Shown: positions 9,281 to 21,000 of the stretch, piece after piece
Numbering within the stretch: position 1 is the first letter of the stretch
Layout: the number at the start of each line of letters is the position of its first letter
NCBI RefSeq assembly: GCF_016342705.1
Contig: NZ_JAEINV010000004.1
Coordinates: 62,001-126,000 of the forward strand
DNA: 64,000 nucleotides
Direction: 5' to 3'
From: Lutibacter sp.
GTDB lineage: Bacteria > Bacteroidota > Bacteroidia > Flavobacteriales > Flavobacteriaceae
Position numbers and translations under genes: made by a program
Notes under the pieces: model-generated
Seen by the model: the letters and a program-made list of their open reading frames with translations, nothing else
Told to the model about the DNA's origin: nothing
The model's database searches: none

Positions 9281-11278
9281 TTATTTAAAATTTGATATTC
9301 CAGTTTTTAACCAATTGTGATATTCCGTAACATCTGGAGTATACGCAACAGGTTCGTTTAATTTTTCTTCGTTTGTATTTATTAACACATAAAAAGGTTG
9401 TGCATTTGCGCCATACTTTATGGTTTGAAATTCACTCCATTTTTGTCCAATATATTTCAATTTTTTACCAGGACGTAATTTAGACTCAATTTCTTCACCT
9501 GCTGGTAATGGTCTTTTATCATCAACATATAATGAGATTAAAACTACATCATTTTTTAAAATTGGTAAAATTTCATCTTTTACCCAAACATTTTGCTCCA
9601 TTTTACGGCAATTTACACAAGCGTGACCTGTAAAATCTAACATAATAGGTTTATTTACTTGTTTTGCATAAGCCAAACCTTTATCATAATCGTTAAAAGC
9701 TACAATATTATGGGGCGGCATTAAATGAGCGCCTTCAGGTATTTCTGAATGGCTGTTTTCTGAAAAACTTCCGGTTTTGACAAATCCAACTCCGTAAGGT
9801 GATTCGCTATAATGTTGTGCTGGTGGAAATGCGCTAATTAAATTTAATGGCGCTCCCCATAATCCAGGAATCATATAAATTGTAAAGGTTAACGATAGTA
9901 ATCCTAAACTTAATCTACCAACTGAAATATGCGAACTTGGTGAATCATGTGGTAATTGAATTTTTCCAAATAAATACAACGCCAATACTCCAAAAATTGC
10001 AATCCAAATGGCTAAAAATACTTCACGTTCTAACCAATGTAATTGCAATACTAAATCGGCGTTTGATAAAAATTTAAATGCTAACGCTAATTCTAAAAAT
10101 CCTAATACAACTTTTACTGTATTTAACCAACCACCAGATTTTGGCAATGAATGTAACCATCCTGGAAATGCTGCAAACAATGCAAATGGAATTGCTAATG
10201 CCAGTGAAAAACCTAACATTCCAATAATTGGCCCAATTTGATTTCCTCCTGCTGCGGCTTCCACTAATAAGGTTCCTACAATTGGACCTGTACATGAAAA
10301 CGAAACAATTGCTAATGCCAACGCCATAAAGAAAATTCCTATGATTCCTCCTCTATCCGCTTGTGCATCAACTTTTGTTCCCCAACTGCTTGGTAATACA
10401 ATTTCAAAAGCACCTAAAAACGATATTGCAAAAATTACTAATAGTAAAAAGAAAATAATATTAAACCATACATTGGTAGATAGAGCGTTTAAAGCATCTG
10501 CTCCAAAAATGGCACTTACCAATAATCCTAAAACTACATAAATAATTACAATAGAAGCTCCATAAATAATAGCGTTTCTAATTCCTGCGGCTCTGCTTTT
10601 ACTTTGTTTCGTAAAAAAACTAACTGTCATAGGAATCATTGGAAAAACGCAAGGTGTTAACAATGCAGCAAAACCAGAAAAGAAAGCTATCAGAAATATT
10701 TTTAACAAACTTTTGTCTTTAGATTTTGGTGATTTAGCTTCAACAACTTTGGCGGTTTCTGTGATTTCTGCAACTTGGTCAGCACTTTCATTTACATCCA
10801 CTGGATTGGCAGAAAAATTAATTCCGTTAGAAACTGGTATTGCAAACGTTAAATCTATATCTGTTGGTGGTAAACAATTGGCATCATCACACACCATAAA
10901 TTCCACAGTTCCTTTAATTGAAAATGCGATTTTTGAAAGTGTTTTTATGCGTTGTTTAAAGGTTGCTTTGTTTTCAAAATATTTAATTTTCATTTCAAAA
11001 ACAGGATCATTTACTGTATGACCTTCTTCTTCTGAGGTTTTTCCAATTATTTCAAAATCCTTAGTAGTTTCAAAAGAAAATGATGTTGGGATTGGCCCGT
11101 CTTCCGGTACATTTTGGGAATATAAATGCCAGTTTTTTTCAATACTCGCATTTATTATTAAATCATATTCAGTTTCTGAAATTTTTTCAACAGATGTGTC
11201 CCATTTTACTGGATCATGAATTTGAGAAAAGCCAATTGAAACTATGAATAGTGAAAGAAATAAAACTAATTTTTTCAT
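9281..11278 (-). CDS. dsbD: Thiol:disulfide interchange protein DsbD
   Basis: With a start at 11278 ([19 protein letters not shown], a Sec signal) the protein has 665 residues and all three DsbD parts. The N-terminal periplasmic domain has CDDANC (130-135). The central eight-helix region carries LTPC (C210) and the second buried Cys in SFSCTGP (C329). The C-terminal thioredoxin domain has CVNC (554-557). DsbD passes electrons from cytoplasmic thioredoxin to periplasmic thiol proteins. An upstream in-frame start at 11320 would add 14 residues before the signal peptide and is less likely. The tlpA gene follows by 9 bp. Confidence 0.9.
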   Translation of the reverse strand: MKKLVLFLSLFIVSIGFSQIHDPVKWDTSVEKISETEYDLIINASIEKNWHLYSQNVPEDGPIPTSFSFETTKDFEIIGKTSEEEGHTVNDPVFEMKIKYFENKATFKQRIKTLSKIAFSIKGTVEFMVCDDANCLPPTDIDLTFAIPVSNGINFSANPVDVNESADQVAEITETAKVVEAKSPKSKDKSLLKIFLIAFFSGFAALLTPCVFPMIPMTVSFFTKQSKSRAAGIRNAIIYGASIVIIYVVLGLLVSAIFGADALNALSTNVWFNIIFFLLLVIFAISFLGAFEIVLPSSWGTKVDAQADRGGIIGIFFMALALAIVSFSCTGPIVGTLLVEAAAGGNQIGPIIGMLGFSLALAIPFALFAAFPGWLHSLPKSGGWLNTVKVVLGFLELALAFKFLSNADLVLQLHWLEREVFLAIWIAIFGVLALYLFGKIQLPHDSPSSHISVGRLSLGLLSLTFTIYMIPGLWGAPLNLISAFPPAQHYSESPYGVGFVKTGSFSENSHSEIPEGAHLMPPHNIVAFNDYDKGLAYAKQVNKPIMLDFTGHACVNCRKMEQNVWVKDEILPILKNDVVLISLYVDDKRPLPAGEEIESKLRPGKKLKYIGQKWSEFQTIKYGANAQPFYVLINTNEEKLNEPVAYTPDVTEYHNWLKTGISNFK

Positions 11279-11391
11279 ATTAAAGGGTGATTCTTCTATA
11301 AGAACATCAAAATTAAACAATAATTATCATTCAGTCGTTTAATTCAGTGGTTTACCCCACTTCAATATGTTAAATTTTTCTTAATGTATTT

Positions 11392-12243
11392 TTAAAAGGT
11401 TTCTTCTTTAATTTTACTGATTAAATTTTCTATCGGTCTTTTTATATATCTCGAAGCTCTTAAACCTCGCTTTTTTAAAGCCTCATTCATAAAATCTTGC
11501 GCATAAAATGCTATAGAGCCAACAAAATATAACGGAACTGATTTAAGCTCTGCCTTGTATTGTAAAATTTGATGATCTATAAATTTACTAATTCCATCTT
11601 TTATAATTTTCTGCATCACTTCATTTTCTTTATTTTTAAATAAAAAAATTGCAAATTCCGCTAAATATTTATTTGGAGTTTCCGATTGGTATAGTTGCTT
11701 AATTACGGTGTTCTCATTTAAATCATACCTATTTTCAAACGAAACTTTTAGTTCTTGTGGCATTTCGTTATAATAATAACATTTTAACAGTTCTTTCCCA
11801 AAATAATTTCCACTTGCTTCGTCCATTAACATATAACCCATTGCCGGAACTTTTTGATAAATTTGATTTCCATCAAAAAAACAACAATTTGAGCCAGTTC
11901 CTAAAATACAAACTACGGCAGCTGTATTTGTAGAAGCTTTTACCGCCGCCATTGTATCTTCTTTTAGAACTACTTTCGCATTTTTAAAATAGGAATGAAA
12001 AATACTTTCCATTACTTGTATAGTATCTACAGAATTGCAACCAGCGCCATAAAAATATATGAAATTTATAGATTCTCTATATTTTAGAAGTTCGCTATTT
12101 TCTAAAATTATTTTTTCAATGGCTTCCTTTTTTAGGATAGATGGATTTAACCCTTCCGTTCTAATTTTAATTGGAGCTGCATCTTTATTTTCAAACAATA
12201 CCCAATCGCATTTTGTTGAGCCACTATCAGCAATTAACAACAT
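11392..12243 (-). CDS. BadF/BadG-type kinase, probable N-acetylglucosamine kinase
   Basis: This 283-residue ASKHA-fold ATPase shows the phosphate-1 loop ADSGSTKCDW (5-14) and phosphate-2 loop CILGTGSNCCFF (112-123). Both are typical of the BadF/BadG/BcrA family branch that includes eukaryotic NAGK and bacterial GlcNAc kinases. The neighbours decide the likely substrate: GH20 hexosaminidase 27 bp upstream and the NagB fusion before it. The inferred reaction is GlcNAc + ATP to GlcNAc-6-phosphate in the cytoplasm. It is the last gene of the nagB-GH20-kinase operon. Confidence 0.75.
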   Translation of the reverse strand: MLLIADSGSTKCDWVLFENKDAAPIKIRTEGLNPSILKKEAIEKIILENSELLKYRESINFIYFYGAGCNSVDTIQVMESIFHSYFKNAKVVLKEDTMAAVKASTNTAAVVCILGTGSNCCFFDGNQIYQKVPAMGYMLMDEASGNYFGKELLKCYYYNEMPQELKVSFENRYDLNENTVIKQLYQSETPNKYLAEFAIFLFKNKENEVMQKIIKDGISKFIDHQILQYKAELKSVPLYFVGSIAFYAQDFMNEALKKRGLRASRYIKRPIENLISKIKEETF

Positions 12244-12270
12244 ACTATTTTACTTTTTTTTGATGAATGA

Positions 12271-14334
12271 CTAATTTTTAAATGAATTTTTCCCTCCTTT
12301 TTCATTAATTATGAAAATGAATAGTTTATTTAAATCTTCCAAAATAATTAACTCTACATCAACAACTGGTTTTTGAAGTTTTAACAACAACTCTTTTCCA
12401 TTATTAACATCTTCTGCCTTTATTTTTTTTGAATTTATTATTGATAAAAGTGTTGTTGAAATTTCGGCTACATTTTTAGATAACGGAGCAATCTCATTCA
12501 AAATTGGACTCTTTTTTTCTAGCAATAAAAACTGATTGTAATTGTTAGACCACTTTTTTAAATAAGTTATAATTTCCTTTTTACTATTTTCATTTTTTGT
12601 TGCAGTATAATTTTCTACAAACTTATTAAAAATAATGCCCTCACTTGCATCTGCTGAACAAGCGTCTGCAAATAATGTAAAAGGTGAAAAAGTTTTATAT
12701 TCCGTTCCTCCACTATTTCTAGTATATATTTTTAACGGTTCGCATATTTTAGTTAAATCTAAAAGTGCTGCAATATTTTGATTGTTAGTAATATTTCTTA
12801 AAATTACATCTCTGTTTTTAATATGTGTTATTCCTAGTTCTTCCAACCTAAAACTTACAGTTTCCAATCTTTTGTACATATCAGCTACATCAATAATTTC
12901 TTCAGAAGACCAAAAGCGTTCAGCAATAGCCGCTGTTCTTGGCCAAATTCTAGAATCTAAAGTTAAACTAGTTGTCAACTCACTCCACATGGTTGCTTCA
13001 CCCCCCAAAATACGAGCACTTTCTTCAACTGTTAAATTATTGTTTTTTGGTAGAGGATTTACAATATAATGATCACTAGCAGGCTGCATTAAATCTATAT
13101 AAAAACCATTTGAAAGCACTGTTTTATAGCCTTTTTTAGCCGCATTAAATAATGAACTTCCACCTTCAACACCTTCATTAACTCCTTTCCAAGAATGAAT
13201 TAAAGCCGAAGTTGGCATTTTATCGGTCATAATTTCTTCCCAACCCATTACTAATTTTCCGTGTTTTGCTAAAATTTCTTCTAAACGAATATTCATAAAG
13301 GTTTGCAAATTGTGATTGGAATCTATAGCGTGTTTCTTCTTAAATTCTTGAATTTTTAGGTTTTCATCCCAGTGTTTTCCTTCATTTTCATCACCTCCTA
13401 TATGAAAATATTGATCTGGGAATAGTGCCGCCATTTCTCCAAATAAATCACCTAAAATTTCATAGGTTCTCTCGTTTGTTGGATCTAATGTTGGATCAAA
13501 TATCCCAGAAAACCTTTCAATTGAATACGTAGTATCTTTACTTCCAATTTCAGGATATGCAGTTAAAATTGCTGTTGCATGTCCAGGAACATCAACTTCA
13601 GGAACCACACGAATTCCTCTATCCGAAGCATATTGTACAACTTCTTTAATTTGTTCTTGCGTATAATACAATCCGTCTGAACCTAATTGATGTAGTTTAG
13701 GATGTGTTTTAGATTCAATCCTAAATCCTTGATCATCAGTTAAATGCCAATGGAATACATTCATTTTAACCGACGCCATGACGTCTAAATTTCGCTTTAA
13801 AACATCAACTGGATGAAAGTGACGCGCAACATCTATCATTAAACCACGCCATGTAAATCTTGGAAAATCATGAATTGTAACTTCAGGAAAAAAATAGGCT
13901 GTTTCATTATTTTCAACCAATTGAAGCAATGTTTCTAAGGCGTAAATTACCCCAATATCAGTAGTTGCCTCAATACTAATTTTTGTAGGTGAAACGTGTA
14001 ACTGATACGATTCATCTTCATTAATTTCTAGTTTTCCGATTCTTTTATATGCAATTTCAAGTGTTGCATTTTTTATTTTATTTGCATTAAAAGCAAATCC
14101 ATTTTCAAAAAAAATACCTGTTCTACCACTTAACCTTTGAATAAATTTAGTGGTAGCAATATCAATTCTTTTGGTTATTTCTTGATGAACAACTACTGTG
14201 AATTTTGGAGAGATTTCAATATTGGAATTACCTAAAACTATTTCTTGAGGCCAAGGCATTATGTTTAATTCCTTTGATTGACTCCAACCAGCAATTGCAT
14301 ACAACGATATAAAGAAGAAAAGTATTTTTTTCAT
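12271..14334 (-). CDS. Beta-N-acetylhexosaminidase, GH20
   Basis: The 687-residue protein has a Sec signal peptide (MKKILFFFISLYAIAGWSQS). A GH20b N-domain (about 22-150) precedes the GH20 barrel. The catalytic Asp-Glu pair is D315-E316 in HIGGDENEGKHW, and the substrate-pocket motifs FHWHLTDDQGFR (about 194-205) and PEVDVPGHA (245-253) are intact. GH20 enzymes remove terminal GlcNAc or GalNAc by substrate-assisted catalysis, so this one should work in the periplasm on chitobiose- or glycan-derived oligosaccharides. It lies 9 bp after the NagB fusion and 27 bp before the kinase. Confidence 0.92.
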   Translation of the reverse strand: MKKILFFFISLYAIAGWSQSKELNIMPWPQEIVLGNSNIEISPKFTVVVHQEITKRIDIATTKFIQRLSGRTGIFFENGFAFNANKIKNATLEIAYKRIGKLEINEDESYQLHVSPTKISIEATTDIGVIYALETLLQLVENNETAYFFPEVTIHDFPRFTWRGLMIDVARHFHPVDVLKRNLDVMASVKMNVFHWHLTDDQGFRIESKTHPKLHQLGSDGLYYTQEQIKEVVQYASDRGIRVVPEVDVPGHATAILTAYPEIGSKDTTYSIERFSGIFDPTLDPTNERTYEILGDLFGEMAALFPDQYFHIGGDENEGKHWDENLKIQEFKKKHAIDSNHNLQTFMNIRLEEILAKHGKLVMGWEEIMTDKMPTSALIHSWKGVNEGVEGGSSLFNAAKKGYKTVLSNGFYIDLMQPASDHYIVNPLPKNNNLTVEESARILGGEATMWSELTTSLTLDSRIWPRTAAIAERFWSSEEIIDVADMYKRLETVSFRLEELGITHIKNRDVILRNITNNQNIAALLDLTKICEPLKIYTRNSGGTEYKTFSPFTLFADACSADASEGIIFNKFVENYTATKNENSKKEIITYLKKWSNNYNQFLLLEKKSPILNEIAPLSKNVAEISTTLLSIINSKKIKAEDVNNGKELLLKLQKPVVDVELIILEDLNKLFIFIINEKGGKNSFKN

Positions 14335-14343
14335 AATAATTTT

Positions 14344-16275
14344 TTAATAATAGTATCTTTTAAAAGCTTCTAAAGCGGCATAATCTGCCAACCCTAATTG
14401 ATGATATTTTTGTGCGGTTTCATTATTTCTTTCCTCAGCACGCACCCAAAACTCTCGAGTATCATTTCCTTGAAACATCACGCCATCTTTTTGAGATTGA
14501 TGAAAGAAAATTGCTTTTCTTTTTCTCAGTACTTGATCTGGACTCATTGGAACTGCCATATCAATTTGGTGAATATCCCACTCGTGCCAAGCTCCTCTGT
14601 ACAACCAAACCCAACAATCATCCATATACTTTTCTGGTTTCAAAATTTCTAAGGCTGCAAAAATAGCATCTAAACAAACTTTATGTGTTCCGTGCGGATC
14701 TGCTAAATCACCTGCTGCATAAATTTGATGTGGTTGAATGGAAGCGATTAAATTTGTGACAATATCTACATCTTCTTTCCCAATAGGTTTCTTCTTTACT
14801 GTTCCTGTTTCATAAAATGGGAGATTTAAAAAATGAACATTTTCATCGGGAACACCAACAAATCTTGTTGCGGCTAGTGATTCTCTCTTTCTAATTAATC
14901 CTTTTAAATTTCTAACTTCAATGGCATCTTCAATAGCATCGCTTTTTGATTTTAATTTATCAATAATTACATCAATATTTATACTACCGGAGTTTACATC
15001 TTTCACCACTTCAGCATACTTTAATGCTTCATAATCTGAAACTGCAATATTTCCTGATGTTTGGTAAGCAACGTGTACTTCGTGCCCTTGATCAACCAAT
15101 CTATCAAACGTTCCGCCCATTGAAATTACATCATCATCTGGGTGCGGACTAAATATAAGCACTCTTTTTTTAATTGGGTTTGCGCGTTCTGGCCTTGATG
15201 AATCATCCGCGTTTGGTTTTCCGCCTGGCCATCCGGTTATTGTGTGTTGTAATTTATTAAACATTTTAATGTTTATATCATACGCTGAACCTTCTTGAGA
15301 TAGAAGGCTTGACATTCCATTATTATTATAATCTTTATCTGTTAACTTCAAAATAGACTTTTTAGTTAATTTACATAACCAAATAATAGCTTTACTCGTC
15401 AACTCTTCTGTCCAAATACAAGGTCCAACTAACCAAGGTGTATTTAAACGCGTTAAATCTTGCGCTGCTTCATCATTTAAAATAAAGGTTGTATTATCAT
15501 GCTCCTGAAGATATGTTGCCGGAACTTCAGAGGTGATTTCACCTTCTATAGTATCTTTAATTACAGATGCTTTGTTGTGTCCCCAAGCTAATAAAACAAT
15601 TCTTTTAGCTTTTCTTACAGTTCCAATACCCATTGTAATTGCTTTTTTTGGAACGTTATCAATTCCTAAAAAAGAAGGTGCAGCATCTACTCTGGTCAAA
15701 TGATCTAATGTAATACTTCTTGTGCCCGAATTATAATGTGATCCTGGCTCGTTAAATCCAATATGTCCAGTTCTACCAATTCCTAATAATTGAAAGTCTA
15801 GACCTCCAAGTTCCTTAATTTTTAAATCGTAATCTATACAATATTGGTGTAAATCTTCTGGGGAAACTTTTCCGCATGGAATGTTAATGTTTTTAGAATC
15901 TATATCAACATGATTGAATAAATGTTGATGCATAAAATAGTAGTAACTATGCACACTATTTTTATCCATAGGATAATATTCATCCAAATTAAAAGTAATA
16001 ACATTTGAAAAACTAAGCCCTTCTTCTTTATGCATTCTAACCAATTCTTCATATACTTTAATTGGAGAAGAACCCGTTGCTAGGCCTAATATGCAATGTT
16101 TATTTTCCTTTTCTTTTGTTCTAATTAATTGTGCTATTTCTTGAGCAACACAAATAGATGCTTCAATAGAACTTGAAAAAACAATGTTGTGAATTTTCTC
16201 AAATCTAGTATCTTCAAATTGGCCTGCCGGCTGGTATTTAATTTTAGTTGTAGTCATAGTTAAATTTTTATCCAT
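14344..16275 (-). CDS. nagB: Glucosamine-6-phosphate deaminase (NagB) fused to a PIG-L/LmbE deacetylase-like domain
   Basis: The protein has 643 residues and two domains. The N-terminal NagB part (about 25-320) has the sugar-phosphate loop LATGSSP (65-71), NLDEYYPM (97-104) and the LGIGRTGHIGFNEPGS block (164-179). The C-terminal part (about 370-643) is a PIG-L/LmbE domain with the zinc motif SPHPDDD (376-382) and a later DPHGTH. NagB turns GlcN-6-P into fructose-6-P plus ammonia; PIG-L proteins are zinc N-deacetylases. Since no nagA is visible nearby, the fused domain may deacetylate GlcNAc-6-P, but this is inference. A second in-frame Met lies at 16257. It heads the nagB-GH20-kinase operon. 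Confidence 0.9.
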   Translation of the reverse strand: MDKNLTMTTTKIKYQPAGQFEDTRFEKIHNIVFSSSIEASICVAQEIAQLIRTKEKENKHCILGLATGSSPIKVYEELVRMHKEEGLSFSNVITFNLDEYYPMDKNSVHSYYYFMHQHLFNHVDIDSKNINIPCGKVSPEDLHQYCIDYDLKIKELGGLDFQLLGIGRTGHIGFNEPGSHYNSGTRSITLDHLTRVDAAPSFLGIDNVPKKAITMGIGTVRKAKRIVLLAWGHNKASVIKDTIEGEITSEVPATYLQEHDNTTFILNDEAAQDLTRLNTPWLVGPCIWTEELTSKAIIWLCKLTKKSILKLTDKDYNNNGMSSLLSQEGSAYDINIKMFNKLQHTITGWPGGKPNADDSSRPERANPIKKRVLIFSPHPDDDVISMGGTFDRLVDQGHEVHVAYQTSGNIAVSDYEALKYAEVVKDVNSGSINIDVIIDKLKSKSDAIEDAIEVRNLKGLIRKRESLAATRFVGVPDENVHFLNLPFYETGTVKKKPIGKEDVDIVTNLIASIQPHQIYAAGDLADPHGTHKVCLDAIFAALEILKPEKYMDDCWVWLYRGAWHEWDIHQIDMAVPMSPDQVLRKRKAIFFHQSQKDGVMFQGNDTREFWVRAEERNNETAQKYHQLGLADYAALEAFKRYYY

Positions 16276-16357
16276 AATAGAACAGAGTATTGTATTGTAA
16301 ATTTATGAAATGCCTTTTTTAAATCTTTATTTTTTCGACAAATAGCTACTATTTACC

Positions 16358-16397
16358 TATAAAAAGCAAACGAAAAAAAGTGAATTCCGTTTGCTTT
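16358..16397 (-). terminator. Terminator between the SusCD pair and the nagB operon
   Basis: The 10-bp arms aaagcaaacg (16363-16372) and cgtttgcttt (16388-16397) match perfectly across a 15-nt loop, and the minus strand continues with a T run. It should end susC-susD transcription and make nagB a separate unit. Confidence 0.75.
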
Positions 16398-16429
16398 CAA
16401 TTAATCAAATCTCAATATAAAAAAACACT

Positions 16430-18007
16430 TTAGAAATTACTTCCTGGCACATCCCACCAAAGTCTTGTTCCTCCGTTGTCTGGACCATTTAAAAAGGTGA
16501 TTGCTTTTGCAACATTTACATTGTTGGTATTTTTTTCATTTTGAACAAAATTTACTCTTCTAATTTGAATATTTGTATCAATAGTACCACCACTATTATT
16601 TATTACAACCGGGAAAATTCTAGGATACCCAGTTCGTCTAAACTCGCTCCAAGCCTCTTGCCCATCAGGAAATATTGCAATCCATTTTTGTGTAATTATT
16701 TGTTCTAATTTTGCTTCATTCGTTCCGCTAGTATTAAAAGCTATTTTAAGATCTCCTGCATATGCAATATTATTAACTGGGTTTAAAGCATCTACAAAAT
16801 CTGCCGGTGTGCTAGTATTGTCTAACAAATAAGCATCCACACCTGCAACGCTATGTTGTGAAAAAGAAGCTCTTATTCCTGCTTCATAATTACTTTTTGC
16901 ATCACCAGCATTTGACCAACCTCTTAAAGCAGCCTCTGCACGTAAAAACCAAATTTCTGATGCAGTCATCCATTGAATTGTTTCACCATCAATTACACTT
17001 CCTATAGAAGAATGGCCCACGTATTGCCCTTTTGCTTCAATAGCAATTCCCATTCTAATTCCTTTATAAGCACCGGCTAAAGCAGGATCTTCTGCTGGGT
17101 TAAAGTATTTTTCAATTCTTTTATCCTTAAATCCTTTTAATATGGATTCCATTTCAGCACTCATTCTAATATCTCCCCAAGATCCACTAATGGTAGCAAT
17201 TGGATGAGAAAAACCAGTGTTAATTTTCATATCCATTGTTTCTAATAAACCTGCACTACTAGCTAATGAAAGTTCACCTTGTGCTTTTGCTAAAGCAGGA
17301 TTCTTTTTAACAATTCTCATTGCTAATCTTAATCGTAATGAATTTGCATATTTTCTCCATTTCGAAATATCCCCACCTAACGTAGACATATCAAAAGGAA
17401 TAAACTGCGCATCACCTTCAAAAGCTTCTAAACCATCAATTGCAGCACCTAATTCATTAAAAAATGCCTCATATGCTACCTCTTGAGAATCATATTCTCC
17501 AGTTGTGGTATAATCATCAAATTTTGTATAACGAATTGGCCCATAAATATCTGAAACTCTATGCATTGCTGAAACTCTAATAATAGTTGCCAAATGCACA
17601 AACTTTACACCAGACTCATCTCCACCAACGGCTACTGCATTTTTAACATCTAACGCAAATGGCATTACGCTTCCATAGGCATCTCCCCAAGGGAAACCAT
17701 TCCATCCATCCACCAAAGAATAGGTCATGTTATTCACATTTCCAGCAAATGGAGTTGGCGGTGTCATATATCCTGAATACACGTCACCAATTAACCCTTG
17801 CTGTAATTGATAATTCCAAGCTGGAGTTACATTAAAAACATTTAAAAACATTGGAGTAAACGAGCCTCCAATATGATTGTTCATTTGGGTCAAACTTTGG
17901 TTTGAAATTCCATTTGGATCTGTATTGATGTCTTCAAAATCACCTGTACAGTTTAGTAAACTAACAGCTACAATTGCTATTAGTGTATATTTTATAAGTT
18001 TATTCAT
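16430..18007 (-). CDS. SusD/RagB-type glycan-binding lipoprotein (amino-sugar locus)
   Basis: The 525-residue protein has a lipoprotein signal with Cys at 20 (VSLLNC). The helical TPR-like core with RLRLAMRIVKKNP and the C-terminal SEIWFLRAEAALRGW and EAWSEFRRTGYPRI segments mark the SusD_2 branch (SusD/RagB family). It sits 4 bp after the susC stop and forms the lid of the SusC transporter at the outer membrane. With GH20, NagB and the kinase just downstream, the ligand is probably an amino-sugar oligosaccharide; the sequence alone does not show which. Confidence 0.9.
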   Translation of the reverse strand: MNKLIKYTLIAIVAVSLLNCTGDFEDINTDPNGISNQSLTQMNNHIGGSFTPMFLNVFNVTPAWNYQLQQGLIGDVYSGYMTPPTPFAGNVNNMTYSLVDGWNGFPWGDAYGSVMPFALDVKNAVAVGGDESGVKFVHLATIIRVSAMHRVSDIYGPIRYTKFDDYTTTGEYDSQEVAYEAFFNELGAAIDGLEAFEGDAQFIPFDMSTLGGDISKWRKYANSLRLRLAMRIVKKNPALAKAQGELSLASSAGLLETMDMKINTGFSHPIATISGSWGDIRMSAEMESILKGFKDKRIEKYFNPAEDPALAGAYKGIRMGIAIEAKGQYVGHSSIGSVIDGETIQWMTASEIWFLRAEAALRGWSNAGDAKSNYEAGIRASFSQHSVAGVDAYLLDNTSTPADFVDALNPVNNIAYAGDLKIAFNTSGTNEAKLEQIITQKWIAIFPDGQEAWSEFRRTGYPRIFPVVINNSGGTIDTNIQIRRVNFVQNEKNTNNVNVAKAITFLNGPDNGGTRLWWDVPGSNF

Positions 18008-18011
18008 TTTT

Positions 18012-21000
18012 TTAGAAATTTACGTTAATGTTTAATCCTATACTTCTTGTAGATGGCTGACCATAAATATCAACACCTTGTAATCCTATTCCTGTACTTG
18101 AAGCGATATTCGGGTCGAACGGAGCATCTTTATAAATAAAGAATAAATTGTTTGCTATTACTGATAATCTCAAGTTTTCAACAAAACTCTTTTCGAATTT
18201 TAAGTTGTATCCTAATGAAATTTCTCTTAAACTAACATTAGTGGCATCATACACATATTCACCTAATAAACCTGCTCTTCCTCCTGTTTTTAAATAATAA
18301 TCTTGCGCCGACATTTGTTTAGCTGCGCCACTAGTATCAACAACATTTATCATTCCTCCGTTTGTATTTCTTGCGTTTGCAGATGCTTGAGAAACACCAT
18401 AAAAATCGTTTACAGATTCTGTAACACTAACTACTTCACCACCAAATTTTGCATCAATTAAAAGATTCAATGAGAAATTTTTATAATCAAATGTGTTGCT
18501 CCACCCAAAAGTAAAATCTGGTTGTGCGTGTGCAATAGTCTCAAAATCAGTAGTTTCTAATGTTAAACTTCCAGCATCATCCGTTACAATTGGCAAACCT
18601 TCTGCATTTCTTTTAACTGAACGACCTCTTATACTACCAAAATCTTCGCCTTCAATTAATGAATATCCATAACCATTAACACCTGGAGCAGTTAAAATTG
18701 CTTCTCCGTTTTGTAGGGAAGGGTGTACAGAAACTACTTTGTTTTTATTAGTTGCAAAATTTAACGTTGTATTCCAATTAAAAATATCGCCCACTATTGG
18801 TTTTGCATTTAACACAAGCTCTATTCCGCTGTTTGAAATTTCACCTGCATTAACAATATTTTGTACATAACCGTTTACGTTTGGTTCTGCTGCAATAAAA
18901 AATATTTGATCGGTAGTTTTTGAATTGTAGTAAGTAAAATCAATTCCTAATCTGTTGTGGAAAAAACGCCATTCAGTACCAATTTCAAATGATTTTTGTT
19001 CTTCAGGTTTTAATGTTTCACCTTCTTTTACGCCAAATAATGGCTTTGTGAAATTTCCTTGCCCAACCGGGATTGAGTTTAAAGGAATTGTTGCATATGC
19101 TGGAATATCTTTACCAACAACCGCATAAGATGCTCTAATTTTTGCAAATGAAATATTTTCTGGCATTTTAAACATTTCAGACAATACACCTGTTGCTCCA
19201 ACTGAAGGATAAAAGAATGAATTAGTATCTGTGTTTACTAATGTTGAAGACCAGTCACTTCTTCCTGTAATATCTAAAAATAATTTGTTTTTATATCCAA
19301 AATTAGCAGATCCAAAAATAGATTGTACTTCTTTATTTGATACCGATTGTTTGATATCATTTGTACTCGCAAAGTTTCCAATTGTAAATACATTTGGATA
19401 CGTTAGCCCTCTTCCTGTGCCAGAATCTAATAATAATTGATCACCCACTGAATACTTAGTTAAACTTGTGCCCAACACTCCAGAAAAAGTAAAATCTTCA
19501 GAAATATCTTTGCTGTAGCTTGCAATTAAATCTATATATTGTTGCGTGTTTTCAGTTTTTTCTAAAATATATCTACCCGTTGTTGGTACAAAAGTTAAAT
19601 CGCTACCAGCATACATTCTTTTATCAAAAGTAAAAAATGTTTTATCAAAACTTCCTCTAGATTGGAAAGACAAGTCTTCTGTAACTTGGTATTTTACACT
19701 TACGTTCGCTAAAACTCTTTGAGCAATATCCTTACTTGGATTACGGTTAACTAACCAATATGGATTTTGTTGAATATTTTCATCAAATGAAGTGGCGTAT
19801 TGATCCATCATATTTGTTGAAGTATTAAAATATTCAAATTTATTTTTGTAAGTATTTAAGTCAATTCCAACCGGATTTAAATATAAACCAGTTAAAGGAT
19901 TTGAGTATAATCCATTGGTTGAACGGTTCCAAATTCTTTGATCTGACACATTAATATTTGCTGAAACTTGAATTTTATTATTTAAAAAATTAGCTGTTTC
20001 ACGCAAGTTTAAATTATTTCTCACCATGCTATTATTTGGCATTACACCTGCGGCAGTTGTATTTGCGTATGAGAAAAAAGTCTGTGCTTTTTCATTACCC
20101 GCTGTTAAAGAAATAGATTGAATAGCGGTATTTCCTGTTTTAAAGAAATCATTAACGCTATTTGTTAGTCCGCTTTTTTTAGCGCCCCAAGATTTAGGAT
20201 CTGTTACATTACCATTTTCGGCAATTGGTTGCCCAACTGAATTTGATTGGTATTCTGTTTGTAACTCTGGTAAAGAAACTACATCATCAACAGTAATACT
20301 TGAACTAAAGTTTACCTGAACTTTTCCATCTTTTCCGCTTTTAGTTGTAATTAAAATTACGCCATTTGCTCCTTGACTTCCGTATAAAGCTGCTGCGGAA
20401 GCTCCTTTTAAAACCGACATACTCTCAATATCATCTGGATTTAATAATGACAATGCATCTCCACCATCTCTATTTCCAATTTGACCTCCAAAAATACTAG
20501 TTCCAGGTTCTTCTCCATTTTGTCCGTTTCCACTGTTTAACATTGGAACACCATCAATAACATACAATGGATCATTATTTGTTGTTGAAGAATTTCCTCT
20601 TAGCACAACTTTTGAAGCTCCACCAACACCTGATGAACTTTTAGTAATAGTTAAACCAGCTGATTTACCCGATAAACTATTAATTGGGTTTGTTTGTTTT
20701 ACTTTTGTTAAATCATCTCCTTTTACTTCTTGAGCAGAATATGTTAACGCTTTCTTTTCTTTTTTCATTCCTAAAGCGGTAACAATTACTTCGTTTAAAC
20801 TTAATGCATCATCTGCTAAAACAATATTTAAAGTAGTAGCATCTGTAATATTTACAGATTTAGTTTTCATTCCAATAAAAGAAAAAACAAGTACATCGCC
20901 TTTTGAAGCTTCTATACTATATTTTCCATCAAAATCTGTTTGACTTCCTTTTGTTGTTCCTTGTATAACAACATTTACTCCAGGCAATGGAGCACCATCT

